The translations under genes were made by a program, and so were the position numbers. 34,141 nucleotides of DNA, taken from the NCBI GenBank assembly GCA_018666065.1, contig JABJAO010000020.1:1-34141 (forward strand), in the 5' to 3' direction. The notes under the pieces are model-generated. The model made no database searches. It was given only the letters and a program-made list of their open reading frames with translations, and was not told the origin of the DNA. Numbering within the stretch: the stretch's first letter is position 1; the number at the start of each line of letters is the position of its first letter. Positions 25,401 through 33,037 of this stretch are shown here, piece by piece. This DNA comes from Microbacteriaceae bacterium. Lineage in GTDB: Bacteria; Actinomycetota; Actinomycetes; Actinomycetales; Microbacteriaceae.

Positions 25401-25446
25401 GGTTTTTCCTTTGGTTGTGTGTGCACTCGCACGTTTTTCGCCAGCG

Positions 25447-26235
25447 CTAGCCGGCAAGTTTCATTCTCAAGTCCTGCAGCCTGGTGGCCACGCTTCCATC
25501 AATCACGTCATCACCGACGCGAATCCGCGCCCCGCCGACGAGACTGCCGTCGACGCGCTGGGCAATGTAGTGAGAACGCTGGTACTTCTTGTGCACCAGC
25601 GACTCAATCTGAGCCAGCTGGGCGCCCGAGAGTGGCTTTGCGACCGACACGACTGCCAAGCCTTGCCCACCCTGATCCGCAACGGTTTCGGCTGCACCCA
25701 TGAGCATGCGTCCAATTCGGCGACCACGCGGATCGGATACGAGGTGGCGAACAATCGCCTCAGCTTCGACCGAGACTTTCCCTCCGACAAGGGCACTCAC
25801 CAACGTTGCTTTAGCTTCTGCGGAAGCGCGCTTGGAGCCAATCGCCAACTCCACATCCGGGTCCGAATGAATGAGATCCGAGACAGCGAGCAGTTCTCCC
25901 ACGAGGTCTGAGGAATCCCCCGACACCTGGGCCAACACCCGGACACCCAGTTCTTCCAGAGCTGCCTGGATATCGCGCGGACTTGACCACCGCAGAGCAA
26001 CAAGCTCCCCCACCAGTGCTCGTGCGTCAGTGGACAGCGACGCAAAAGCGCTCCTAGCGAGAGCTTGAAGAGCCGTGGGGTCCGCCGAAGAGTCTCCCAG
26101 TGAACTTCTCAGCGCTGACGAGCCAGACAACCCCATAGCTGCCGCAAACAGGTGAGCAGCAAGCTCACGCGTTGGGGCATAGCTCGCAAGGCTCGAGCGA
26201 GCCTTGACGAGGGAGTGACTGGTCTGAGCGCCCAT
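25447..26235 (-). CDS. atpH: ATP synthase F1 delta subunit
   Basis: Part of the peripheral stalk linking F1 to the b subunits. It is 262 residues long, the actinobacterial form, against about 180 in E. coli. An N-terminal helical bundle ([12 protein letters not shown] ... LAAHLFAAA) is followed by a C-terminal part with [15 protein letters not shown] and a final [20 protein letters not shown] segment, which is the most conserved piece of delta. The ATG at 26235 is two bases after the atpF stop, so coupling is likely. Confidence 0.95.
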   Translation of the reverse strand: MGAQTSHSLVKARSSLASYAPTRELAAHLFAAAMGLSGSSALRSSLGDSSADPTALQALARSAFASLSTDARALVGELVALRWSSPRDIQAALEELGVRVLAQVSGDSSDLVGELLAVSDLIHSDPDVELAIGSKRASAEAKATLVSALVGGKVSVEAEAIVRHLVSDPRGRRIGRMLMGAAETVADQGGQGLAVVSVAKPLSGAQLAQIESLVHKKYQRSHYIAQRVDGSLVGGARIRVGDDVIDGSVATRLQDLRMKLAG

Positions 26236-26237
26236 GG

Positions 26238-26834
26238 TTACTTTTTCGCCTTCTTTGCGGGAGCCTTCTTCGCGGGTGCCTTCTTCGCAGGCGCAGCGTC
26301 GCCCTTGTCGAGATCCGCAAGAAGCTTGTCGACCACGGATGCCGCTTTGGCGTCCTCGCTCAGGCGTTCCTGCACCACGGCAGAGGCCAAGTCGAGTGCA
26401 AGATTGCCAACCTCTTTGCGCAGTGAAATGACGGCCTGGTGGCGCTCAGCCTCGATTTGCGCTTGCGCACTGAGAGCTATCCGGTCCGCCTCTGCCTGGG
26501 CGCTGGTCTTCATTTCCTGAAGAATTTGCGTCCCCTCGGTGCGGGCCTGGTCACGAATGCTCGCCGCTTCGGCTCGAGCCTCAGCAAGCAACGCGTTGTA
26601 CTTGTCTAGGGCTTCCTTGGCCTCGGCTTGAGCACTTTCTGCCTGGGCAATTCCACCCTCGATAGCCTCGGAGCGCTCATCCAGTGTCTTCTGCAGTCGG
26701 GGCAATACAACACGCCAAAACAGCAGCAACACCAATGCAAACGGAATGATCGACCAGACAATGTCATAGATCGCGGGGAGCAACGGGTTCGTTGCTTCCC
26801 CTTCCGCTGCGAGAAGGAGTGCTTCGGTCTGCAT
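26238..26834 (-). CDS. atpF: ATP synthase F0 b subunit with lysine/alanine/proline-rich tail
   Basis: Peripheral-stalk subunit of 198 residues. A membrane helix (about 22-44, YDIVWSIIPFALVLLLFWRV) precedes a long charged coiled coil (about 48-170) typical of subunit b. The protein ends in an unusual basic tail, AAPAKKAPAKKAPAKKAKK, not needed for the b fold and resembling the tails of actinobacterial DNA-binding proteins. The ordinary b subunit would end near residue 178. The ATG at 26834 lies eight bases after atpE. Confidence 0.95.
   Translation of the reverse strand: MQTEALLLAAEGEATNPLLPAIYDIVWSIIPFALVLLLFWRVVLPRLQKTLDERSEAIEGGIAQAESAQAEAKEALDKYNALLAEARAEAASIRDQARTEGTQILQEMKTSAQAEADRIALSAQAQIEAERHQAVISLRKEVGNLALDLASAVVQERLSEDAKAASVVDKLLADLDKGDAAPAKKAPAKKAPAKKAKK
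26247..26294 (-). repeat. Tandem 15-base repeat encoding APAKK units in atpF
   Basis: About three copies of a 15-base unit (minus-strand codons for A-P-A-K-K) with small third-base differences (GCG/GCA/GCT and CCC/CCT). The period is a multiple of three, so copy-number changes keep the frame. It encodes the basic C-terminal tail of AtpF. Confidence 0.8.
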
Positions 26835-26842
26835 AGTCAGGC

Positions 26843-27127
<285 letters not shown>

Positions 27128-27937
27128 TTAGTGTTCTTCCGCCAGCGCTAACTGGAGGTAGACGGCGGTCAAGAGCGTGAATACGTAAGCCTGCAACGTT
27201 GCAACCAAGAGTTCGAAGAACGTAAAGGCGATGCTAAAAGCGATTGTTCCGATCCCAAAGAACGCCATCCAGGAATCCGAATACAGGACGAAGAAGTGAG
27301 TGGAGGAGAAGAAGAGGACGAGCAGGAAGTGGCCCACCACCATGTTCATCAGCAGACGCAACGTGAGCGTGACTGGACGCAATACGAACGTCGAGACAAA
27401 TTCAATCGGGGTCACGATGATGTAGAGCGGCCAGGGAACACCCGGGGGAAGAAGTGAGTTCTTCAAGAACGCTCCGGGATGCTTGCGCAAACCCGCGTAG
27501 ACGAAAGCCAGGTAGGCGGCGACTGCCAGAACAAGCGGCATTCCAATCACGCTGGTGCCGGCGATATTCAGACCCGGGATTATGCCTGTCACATTCATGA
27601 ACCACACCAGGAAGAAGATGGTGGTCAACAGCGGCAAGAAGCGCTTGCCGTCCTTCTCCCCCAGGAGATCCTCGGCAATGTTGACGCGGACCAGGTTCAG
27701 CGCCATCTCGATCGTGCCCTGGAAACGACCTGGGATCACCCTCATCTTCCGGGTTCCCAGCCAGAACACCAGCACGAGCGCCACCACTGCCAGCAGGCGA
27801 ACCAGGATGATTCGGTTCATCTCAAAAATCGTGCCTTCAAACAGCACGGCAGGAGGAAAGAATTCCTCAATCGTGGGAGGTGAGAATGTTTCACCGGCTG
27901 CTAACTGGAACAGCGTGTCAGTGGCTTCTGTAAACAG
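27128..27937 (-). CDS. atpB: ATP synthase F0 a subunit with apparent CTG start
   Basis: The membrane stator subunit with the proton half-channels, about 269 residues and five to six helices. The essential arginine is in VTLTLRLLMNM and the C-terminal helix is LLVATLQAYVFTLLTAVYLQ. The first ATG/GTG/TTG in frame is the GTG at 27847, but upstream in-frame sequence (FSPPTIEEFFPPA) matches the usual N-terminus of actinobacterial AtpB, so coding starts earlier. The frame is open back to 27994 and has only CTG or ACG as possible starts. The CTG at 27937 has GGAG six bases upstream and gives a normal length. The conservative call is 27128-27847 (239 residues). Confidence 0.9.
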   Translation of the reverse strand: MFTEATDTLFQLAAGETFSPPTIEEFFPPAVLFEGTIFEMNRIILVRLLAVVALVLVFWLGTRKMRVIPGRFQGTIEMALNLVRVNIAEDLLGEKDGKRFLPLLTTIFFLVWFMNVTGIIPGLNIAGTSVIGMPLVLAVAAYLAFVYAGLRKHPGAFLKNSLLPPGVPWPLYIIVTPIEFVSTFVLRPVTLTLRLLMNMVVGHFLLVLFFSSTHFFVLYSDSWMAFFGIGTIAFSIAFTFFELLVATLQAYVFTLLTAVYLQLALAEEH

Positions 27938-27988
27938 CTCTGTCTCCAGTTTCGGGGCGCAGGGGAGCGCGGCGAACGTCGTTCGATA

Positions 27989-27994
27989 ACTCTA
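27989..27994 (-). promoter_or_regulatory. Putative -10 box of the atp operon
   Basis: TAGAGT on the minus strand lies 51 bases upstream of the proposed CTG start, in the only sizeable gap (27938-28038) before the operon. Transcription would start near 27982 and give a leader of about 45 bases holding the GGAG Shine-Dalgarno. Curiously, ACG codons in the atpB frame lie exactly six bases after the box. Confidence 0.35.
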
Positions 27995-28038
27995 TCAAAG
28001 CAAAGCTGGGAGAAAGTAACCAGCCTTCAGGCGATGGT

Positions 28039-28704
28039 TTAGGCAAATCTCTCCGGGGGCACCACCGCAAAAATGTCCTGCACGGGGATAGCTCCCTCGC
28101 GAACGATGCGAAGCTTCCCGTGCGGAGTGTCAAGCGAGGTGGCATCGATCACCGTAGACACAGCCTTTCCTGGCTTTTCGTCCGCTGCTGCCAGGACGAC
28201 CGATACTCCGTCTCCGAAACGCTTGACGAGGGCAGCGGGCGCCACCAGTGGCTGCTGCCCTACCGCCCACGCCCCAGACTGGGCCAGCGGTCCCGTTTCG
28301 CTCAGCAACTCCAGAGCTATTCGGTTTGCCGGCATCCGCAAAGCAACGGTTCCCTGGGTGTCACCTAAATCCCACGCGAGGGACTCCCCGGCAGGAACGA
28401 TCAAGGTCAACGCTCCTGGCCAAAATTCGCCGGCTAGCAGGGCAGCATCGTCTGCCACCTCGGCGGCGAGTGCTCGAAGCGTGGGTATTCCAGGAACAAA
28501 CACGGACACCGGAGATCTCTCCGGCATGGCCCGAACCGCGCGCAGTGCCGCCACAGCGGAGGGTTTGAACGCATCAGCCACCAGCGCATACGACGTATCT
28601 GTGGGAACACAGACAACCTGTCCGCGTCCGATCGCCATACGCGCATGACGCATCCCCTGAAGGAGCTCCGCGCTCTGTGCGGTCTTGAACAGTTGTGCGC
28701 TCAC
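28039..28704 (-). CDS. TsaC/YrdC/Sua5-like protein with altered active site
   Basis: A 221-residue YrdC-fold protein. Normal family members make threonylcarbamoyl-AMP for the t6A37 modification of tRNA and often lie just upstream of the atp operon in actinobacteria, as here. Family pieces are visible: VVCVPTDTSYALVADAF (30-46), FWPGALTLIVPAG and LRMPANRIALELL. The K-x-R motif that usually follows the second helix reads RAM (58-60), and the S-x-N motif (normally SSANxSG) reads SGAWAVG. Three of the four catalytic K-R-S-N residues are therefore replaced. It may be inactive or changed in function, with a true TsaC elsewhere. The start is the GTG at 28704, which overlaps the aminotransferase stop as GTGA. 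Confidence 0.85.
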   Translation of the reverse strand: MSAQLFKTAQSAELLQGMRHARMAIGRGQVVCVPTDTSYALVADAFKPSAVAALRAVRAMPERSPVSVFVPGIPTLRALAAEVADDAALLAGEFWPGALTLIVPAGESLAWDLGDTQGTVALRMPANRIALELLSETGPLAQSGAWAVGQQPLVAPAALVKRFGDGVSVVLAAADEKPGKAVSTVIDATSLDTPHGKLRIVREGAIPVQDIFAVVPPERFA

Positions 28705-30053
28705 GCCACCAAGCTTGCCACGGCCTCACGGAAGTGAGCCGTGTGGGCAGCAACATCCTCCGCCGTGGTTGCCGGACTCATCAGGGCCATGTTGTGGAAC
28801 GGAGTCATCAAGATGCCGCGATTGAGGGCATGGAGGTGCAAATACTGCTGGAGTTCAAAATCATCGGCATTGGCCGCATCCGCGCCATCCCGGGGAGCCT
28901 GCGGAAGGAAACTGTATTCCGCGCGCGCGCCGAGCTGAGTGACCTGCCAGGGCACCTGGAACTCGTCAATGGTTGCCTGAACCCCGGCTGTCCACTCAGT
29001 GGCGCGTTGAATCATGGCAGGGTACGCCTCAGCGGTCAGGACCTCACCCAACGTGGCCCTGATCGCAGCGAGCGAAAGGGCATTACCTGCAAGCGTCCCG
29101 CCTACTCCCCCCACGTCAATGTCCTCCATGTGAATGGACGCCCGCACGCGATTTTGCAATTCCTGGGTCATTCCATAGGCCCCCGCGGGGATGCCGCCGG
29201 CGATGGTTTTGCCAATGACGACCGAATCGGGCTGGAGGTTGTCCCGGAGGGTCATCCCACCCGGCCCGGCGCATACAGTGTGGGTTTCATCAATAATGAG
29301 CACGGCGCCATGGTCCGTGCACAGGGCGCGCAAAGCTTCGTGCCAACCGGGATCGGGCAGAACAATTCCGATGTTGGTCATCGCAGGTTCAATCAGAGCG
29401 CAGGCGATGTCGCCCTCTCCAAAGGCTCGCTCGAGGGCGGCGACGTCGTTGAAGGGAACGACCACGGTGGTCTCATCAGGGTCCACGGGAGCGCCAATAT
29501 TTCCTCTGCGCTCCACAACGGCACCCGTGCCATCCAGGGATGCAAACGTTTCGTCAACGCTGCCGTGGTAGCAGTAATCCATGACGAGCACTTTTTTCTT
29601 GCCCGTAACGTGACGCGAGTAACGAATCATCGCTCGATTGGCGTCCGTCGCCGTCAAGGTGAACTGCCACATAGGAACACCGAAACGCTCGGCGAGCATC
29701 CCCGCGGCGATAGCCGCATCCTCGGTCGGCAACATCGTGGTGATGCCTTTTGCAAGCTGCTGGGTTACAGCGTCGACAGTGGGCTGTGGGGAGTGTCCCA
29801 CCATGGCCCCCGTGTCTCCCAGACACAGGTCGACGTGGTCGATCCCATCGACACAGGTGAAGTGGGCCCCCTGTGCGCGAGACACATAGACCGGCCACGG
29901 TCCTGGCCACTTGGCCATCCAGAGCATGGGAACGCCATCGGGCATGCGCGTGAGTGCGTCATCGAAGAGCACTTTGGATTGCGGCCGCTCGGCTTCAAAG
30001 CGGGCAACTTCGTGGGCCATCAGATCCGACAGCCGTGCTCGATCAACAGACAT
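28701..30053 (-). CDS. Class III (glutamate-1-semialdehyde-like) PLP aminotransferase
   Basis: A 450-residue fold-type I PLP enzyme of the class III aminotransferase group. The cofactor aspartate is D255 in VLIIDETHT, the PLP lysine is K282 in VIGKTIAGG, and YCYHGSVDETF (160-170) matches the cofactor-stacking region. It resembles the aspartate-aminotransferase-family / glutamate-1-semialdehyde aminomutase-like proteins often encoded with polyamine-type ABC transporters. It is unlikely to be HemL itself. The substrate is probably an imported amine or omega-amino acid (inference). The ATG at 30053 has AGGGAAG upstream. It follows potC by 34 bases and overlaps the TsaC-like gene by four bases. 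Confidence 0.87.
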   Translation of the reverse strand: MSVDRARLSDLMAHEVARFEAERPQSKVLFDDALTRMPDGVPMLWMAKWPGPWPVYVSRAQGAHFTCVDGIDHVDLCLGDTGAMVGHSPQPTVDAVTQQLAKGITTMLPTEDAAIAAGMLAERFGVPMWQFTLTATDANRAMIRYSRHVTGKKKVLVMDYCYHGSVDETFASLDGTGAVVERRGNIGAPVDPDETTVVVPFNDVAALERAFGEGDIACALIEPAMTNIGIVLPDPGWHEALRALCTDHGAVLIIDETHTVCAGPGGMTLRDNLQPDSVVIGKTIAGGIPAGAYGMTQELQNRVRASIHMEDIDVGGVGGTLAGNALSLAAIRATLGEVLTAEAYPAMIQRATEWTAGVQATIDEFQVPWQVTQLGARAEYSFLPQAPRDGADAANADDFELQQYLHLHALNRGILMTPFHNMALMSPATTAEDVAAHTAHFREAVASLVA

Positions 30054-30087
30054 TTCTCTTCCCTTTCAGAACGGTTCTCGTGAGGAG

Positions 30088-30885
30088 TTAGCCAGCAAGC
30101 GCGAGCCGCTTGCGCTTGATTGCGCCACTGACTTGAGCGATCAAGACCAGCGCAATAGCGGCAAAAAACACGCCCGAGGCGATGACGTTGGCTTCCGCAG
30201 GGATACCTCGCGCAGCTGCGGTGTACACGAAGCGAGGGAACGTCATGGCCGGACCGGCGTTGAAGTTGGTGATGATGAAATCGTCAAAGCTCAGCGCGAA
30301 TGACAACAGTGCGGCCGCCGTGATTCCGGGGATGAGCAGCGGGAATGTCACCCTCCAGAACACTTGCGATGGCGACCCATACAAATCGCGGCCGGCTTCC
30401 TCGAGTGCCGGGTCTAACACGGCCACACGAGCTCGAACGGTCACGACGACGAAACTGATGCAGAACATGGTGTGGGCGATGATGATCGTGGAGAGTCCTT
30501 TTTGAACTCCGAGCTGGAGGAATTGCGCCGCCAGGCCAGCCCCCAAGACAACTTCGGGAGTAGCCATCGGCAAAAAGAGCAAAAGGGTCGTCGCGTTCCT
30601 GAATCGGAAGCGATAACGCACGAGGGCAATCGCTATGGCTGTCCCCATTGCTGTCGCGAGAACGGTTGACACTCCGGCAACAAGGATCGAGTTGGCGAAT
30701 GAGGAACACACATCCTGGGCGTTACAGACGTCAAGCCAGTTATCGATGGTGAAACCGCGCCACACGATGTTGGTGCGGCGAGCATCATTGAACGAAAAAA
30801 TGATCGTGTAGACGATGGGGATGAGCAAGAAGACCATCGCCATCGCCGTGTACACCCACAGCAGATACTTCCCCAAGCCCCTCAT
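30088..30885 (-). CDS. potC: Spermidine/putrescine-type ABC transporter permease PotC
   Basis: Inner-membrane permease of 265 residues with about six helices. The EAA loop that contacts the ATPase is EEAGRDLYGSPSQVFW followed by RVTFPLLIPGI (about residues 168-194). The C-terminus is short and basic (IKRKRLALAG). The ATG at 30885 overlaps the potB stop by four bases (ATGA), so translation is coupled. Confidence 0.93.
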   Translation of the reverse strand: MRGLGKYLLWVYTAMAMVFLLIPIVYTIIFSFNDARRTNIVWRGFTIDNWLDVCNAQDVCSSFANSILVAGVSTVLATAMGTAIAIALVRYRFRFRNATTLLLFLPMATPEVVLGAGLAAQFLQLGVQKGLSTIIIAHTMFCISFVVVTVRARVAVLDPALEEAGRDLYGSPSQVFWRVTFPLLIPGITAAALLSFALSFDDFIITNFNAGPAMTFPRFVYTAAARGIPAEANVIASGVFFAAIALVLIAQVSGAIKRKRLALAG

Positions 30886-31808
30886 AGCAGGTCATCCGTT
30901 CCGCTACGCCGGACGTATGCCGACACCAGAATCAGAATTGACATCATCAAGATCAACGAGAGCGCGGCCGCTGCAGGAAAGTTCTGCAAGACAAGGAAGT
31001 TGGCCTCAATGACGTTACCCATCATTGCGGTGTCAGTAGACCCGAGGAAGTCCCTGCTGGCGTTGATGTAATCGCCTGTTGCGGGAATGAACGTCAGCAG
31101 GGTGCCAGAAATCACTCCCGGAATCGACAGAGGAAAGGTCACAGTACGGAACACCGTGAAGGGATTCGCATACAGGTCTCCCCCAGCCTCGACGTACCTC
31201 AGGTCAAGGCGCTCCAGAGTGGTGTAAATCGGCAGCGCCATGAAGGGCAAAAACATGTAGGTCAAACCGAAGACCACCGAAAAGGGTGTCCCGGTCAGAT
31301 AGGCATCCGAGGGAATGAGCTGCAGTGTCTTCAGGGCTCCCACGACAAATCCCTCATCGGAGAAAATTTGTTTCCACGCCAGAGTGCGGAGCAAGAACGA
31401 GATAAAAAATGGTGCGATCAGGAGCACGAGTGCGAGCGCCTGCAACAGCGGGTATGCCCGCAGCTTCACACCGATGACGTAGGCGATGGGGTACCCGAGC
31501 AGAAGCGCAAAAATTGTCGCCAGAGTCGCATAGACGAAGGACCTGCCGATGTGGGAGAAATAGGTCGACACAACATCGACATAGTTTTCCCAGCGGAATG
31601 CCGTTTGGAATTCACCGAGGAAACCGCCGGGAACGGGAGATTGGAAGCTGGTGAGAACGAGCGAAAACAGGGGTGTCACAAAGAAGAGAATGAGGTACAA
31701 GATTCCTGGCAACAGCAACCACAGCGCAACCGGGCTCTTCTTTTGAACCTGAGTGACGGGCGCCCCAGTCCCTGCTGGGGCCGCGCTCTGAAACGCTCCA
31801 AAAGCCAC
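30882..31808 (-). CDS. potB: Spermidine/putrescine-type ABC transporter permease PotB
   Basis: Partner permease of 308 residues with a polar N-terminal tail of about 25 residues and six helices. The EAA loop is EAGGDLYANPFTVFRTVTFP followed by LSIPGV (about 207-232). The start GTG at 31808 shares its first base with the potA stop (TAGTG). Its product pairs with PotC to form the channel through which the PotD-bound substrate passes. Confidence 0.93.
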   Translation of the reverse strand: MAFGAFQSAAPAGTGAPVTQVQKKSPVALWLLLPGILYLILFFVTPLFSLVLTSFQSPVPGGFLGEFQTAFRWENYVDVVSTYFSHIGRSFVYATLATIFALLLGYPIAYVIGVKLRAYPLLQALALVLLIAPFFISFLLRTLAWKQIFSDEGFVVGALKTLQLIPSDAYLTGTPFSVVFGLTYMFLPFMALPIYTTLERLDLRYVEAGGDLYANPFTVFRTVTFPLSIPGVISGTLLTFIPATGDYINASRDFLGSTDTAMMGNVIEANFLVLQNFPAAAALSLILMMSILILVSAYVRRSGTDDLL

Positions 31809-33019
31809 TAGGACTCCTCGAGTTCAGCTTCTAGCTTTTCCCGCTCTTGAACAGCCACGGACGCGGTGTTGGTGTCGGCCTGAAATCTCTCTTCCTGGGG
31901 TGGAGCATCCGCCAGACCAAATGCGTGGGCGACCTTCCACGACAGGTAGACCTCGTCGCCATGCTTGGCGTACTCTCCCAGGGACGTGTTTTGAGCAAAT
32001 ACCGTGATTTCTCCCAGTCGGGGAACGTCAACGAGGTATTGCGTGCTCACGCCGCTGAACGATGCGTCCACCACACGTCCGGGACCCACCACAGTCTCGT
32101 CAGCTCCCGTGGAGGGTTTGGATTGGTGCAGCGTCACCTTTTCGGGACGAATTCCAACAGTGACCACACCTCGATGGGCGACAGCCCGATCAGCAGGCAC
32201 ACGAAGCTCATACCCTGAAGCCTTCACCGTCACGACACTGGCGGTCGAGCCTGTGACATCACCGCCAAAAAGATTTGATTGACCCAAGAAGGTCGCCACA
32301 AACGCAGTCTGAGGGGACTCGTAGAGGTCTTCCGGCGCACCCATCTGTTCGATGCGACCCTGGTTCATGACCGCAACGGTGTCCGCCATGGTCATGGCCT
32401 CTTCCTGGTCGTGGGTCACGTGCAAGAAAGTCAGCCCCACTTCGGACTGGATGTCTTTGAGCTCGAGTTGCATCTGGCGTCGGAGCTTCAAATCCAGCGC
32501 GCCTAGTGGCTCATCCAGAAGCAGCAACGCGGGCCGATTCACGACAGCCCGAGCGAGGGCAACGCGCTGTTGTTGACCACCCGAGAGCTGCGAGGGCTTG
32601 CGAGTGGCGACGTGAGCGAGTTCGACCAGGGCCAGGGCATCGCGGGCCAGCTGTTCAGCATCGGCAATCTTGCGGCGCTTGAGACCAAACATCACGTTCT
32701 CAAGAATCGACATGTGCGGGAACAACGCGTAGGACTGGAACACGGTGTTCACGGGACGCTGATAAGCCTTGGTGGCCGTGACGTCTTTCCCACCGATCAG
32801 AATCTGACCCTCGGTGGGCTCTTCCAGCCCTGCTACGAGCCGAAGCGTCGTGGTCTTGCCACAACCGCTTGGCCCGAGCAGGGCGAAGAAGGAACCCGCG
32901 GGAATCTCTAAGGTGAGGTCATCAATTGCGGTGAAACCCGGAAAACGTTTAGTGACGCTGACCAAGGAAAGGTCAGCCCCCGCCTCCGCAAATTGTTTCG
33001 CCGATGCCTCAGACGCCAC
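31808..33019 (-). CDS. potA: Spermidine/putrescine-type ABC transporter ATPase PotA
   Basis: ATP-binding subunit of 403 residues. Walker A GPSGCGKTT (49-57), the Q-loop at FQSYALFPHMS (94-104), signature LSGGQQQR (145-152) and Walker B LLLLDEP (165-171) are intact. A C-terminal TOBE/OB domain (about 255-370) follows, as in PotA and other CUT1-like importers. An extra acidic tail (EREKLEAELEES) ends the protein. The GTG at 33019 lies 18 bases after the potD stop. Confidence 0.95.
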   Translation of the reverse strand: MASEASAKQFAEAGADLSLVSVTKRFPGFTAIDDLTLEIPAGSFFALLGPSGCGKTTTLRLVAGLEEPTEGQILIGGKDVTATKAYQRPVNTVFQSYALFPHMSILENVMFGLKRRKIADAEQLARDALALVELAHVATRKPSQLSGGQQQRVALARAVVNRPALLLLDEPLGALDLKLRRQMQLELKDIQSEVGLTFLHVTHDQEEAMTMADTVAVMNQGRIEQMGAPEDLYESPQTAFVATFLGQSNLFGGDVTGSTASVVTVKASGYELRVPADRAVAHRGVVTVGIRPEKVTLHQSKPSTGADETVVGPGRVVDASFSGVSTQYLVDVPRLGEITVFAQNTSLGEYAKHGDEVYLSWKVAHAFGLADAPPQEERFQADTNTASVAVQEREKLEAELEES

Positions 33020-33037
33020 CTCGAAGACCCCGGACTA

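Noticed and set aside
28695-30083. 462-codon open frame on the plus strand opposite the aminotransferase
   Set aside because: Antisense shadow of an intact PLP enzyme; no start signals or domain pattern.
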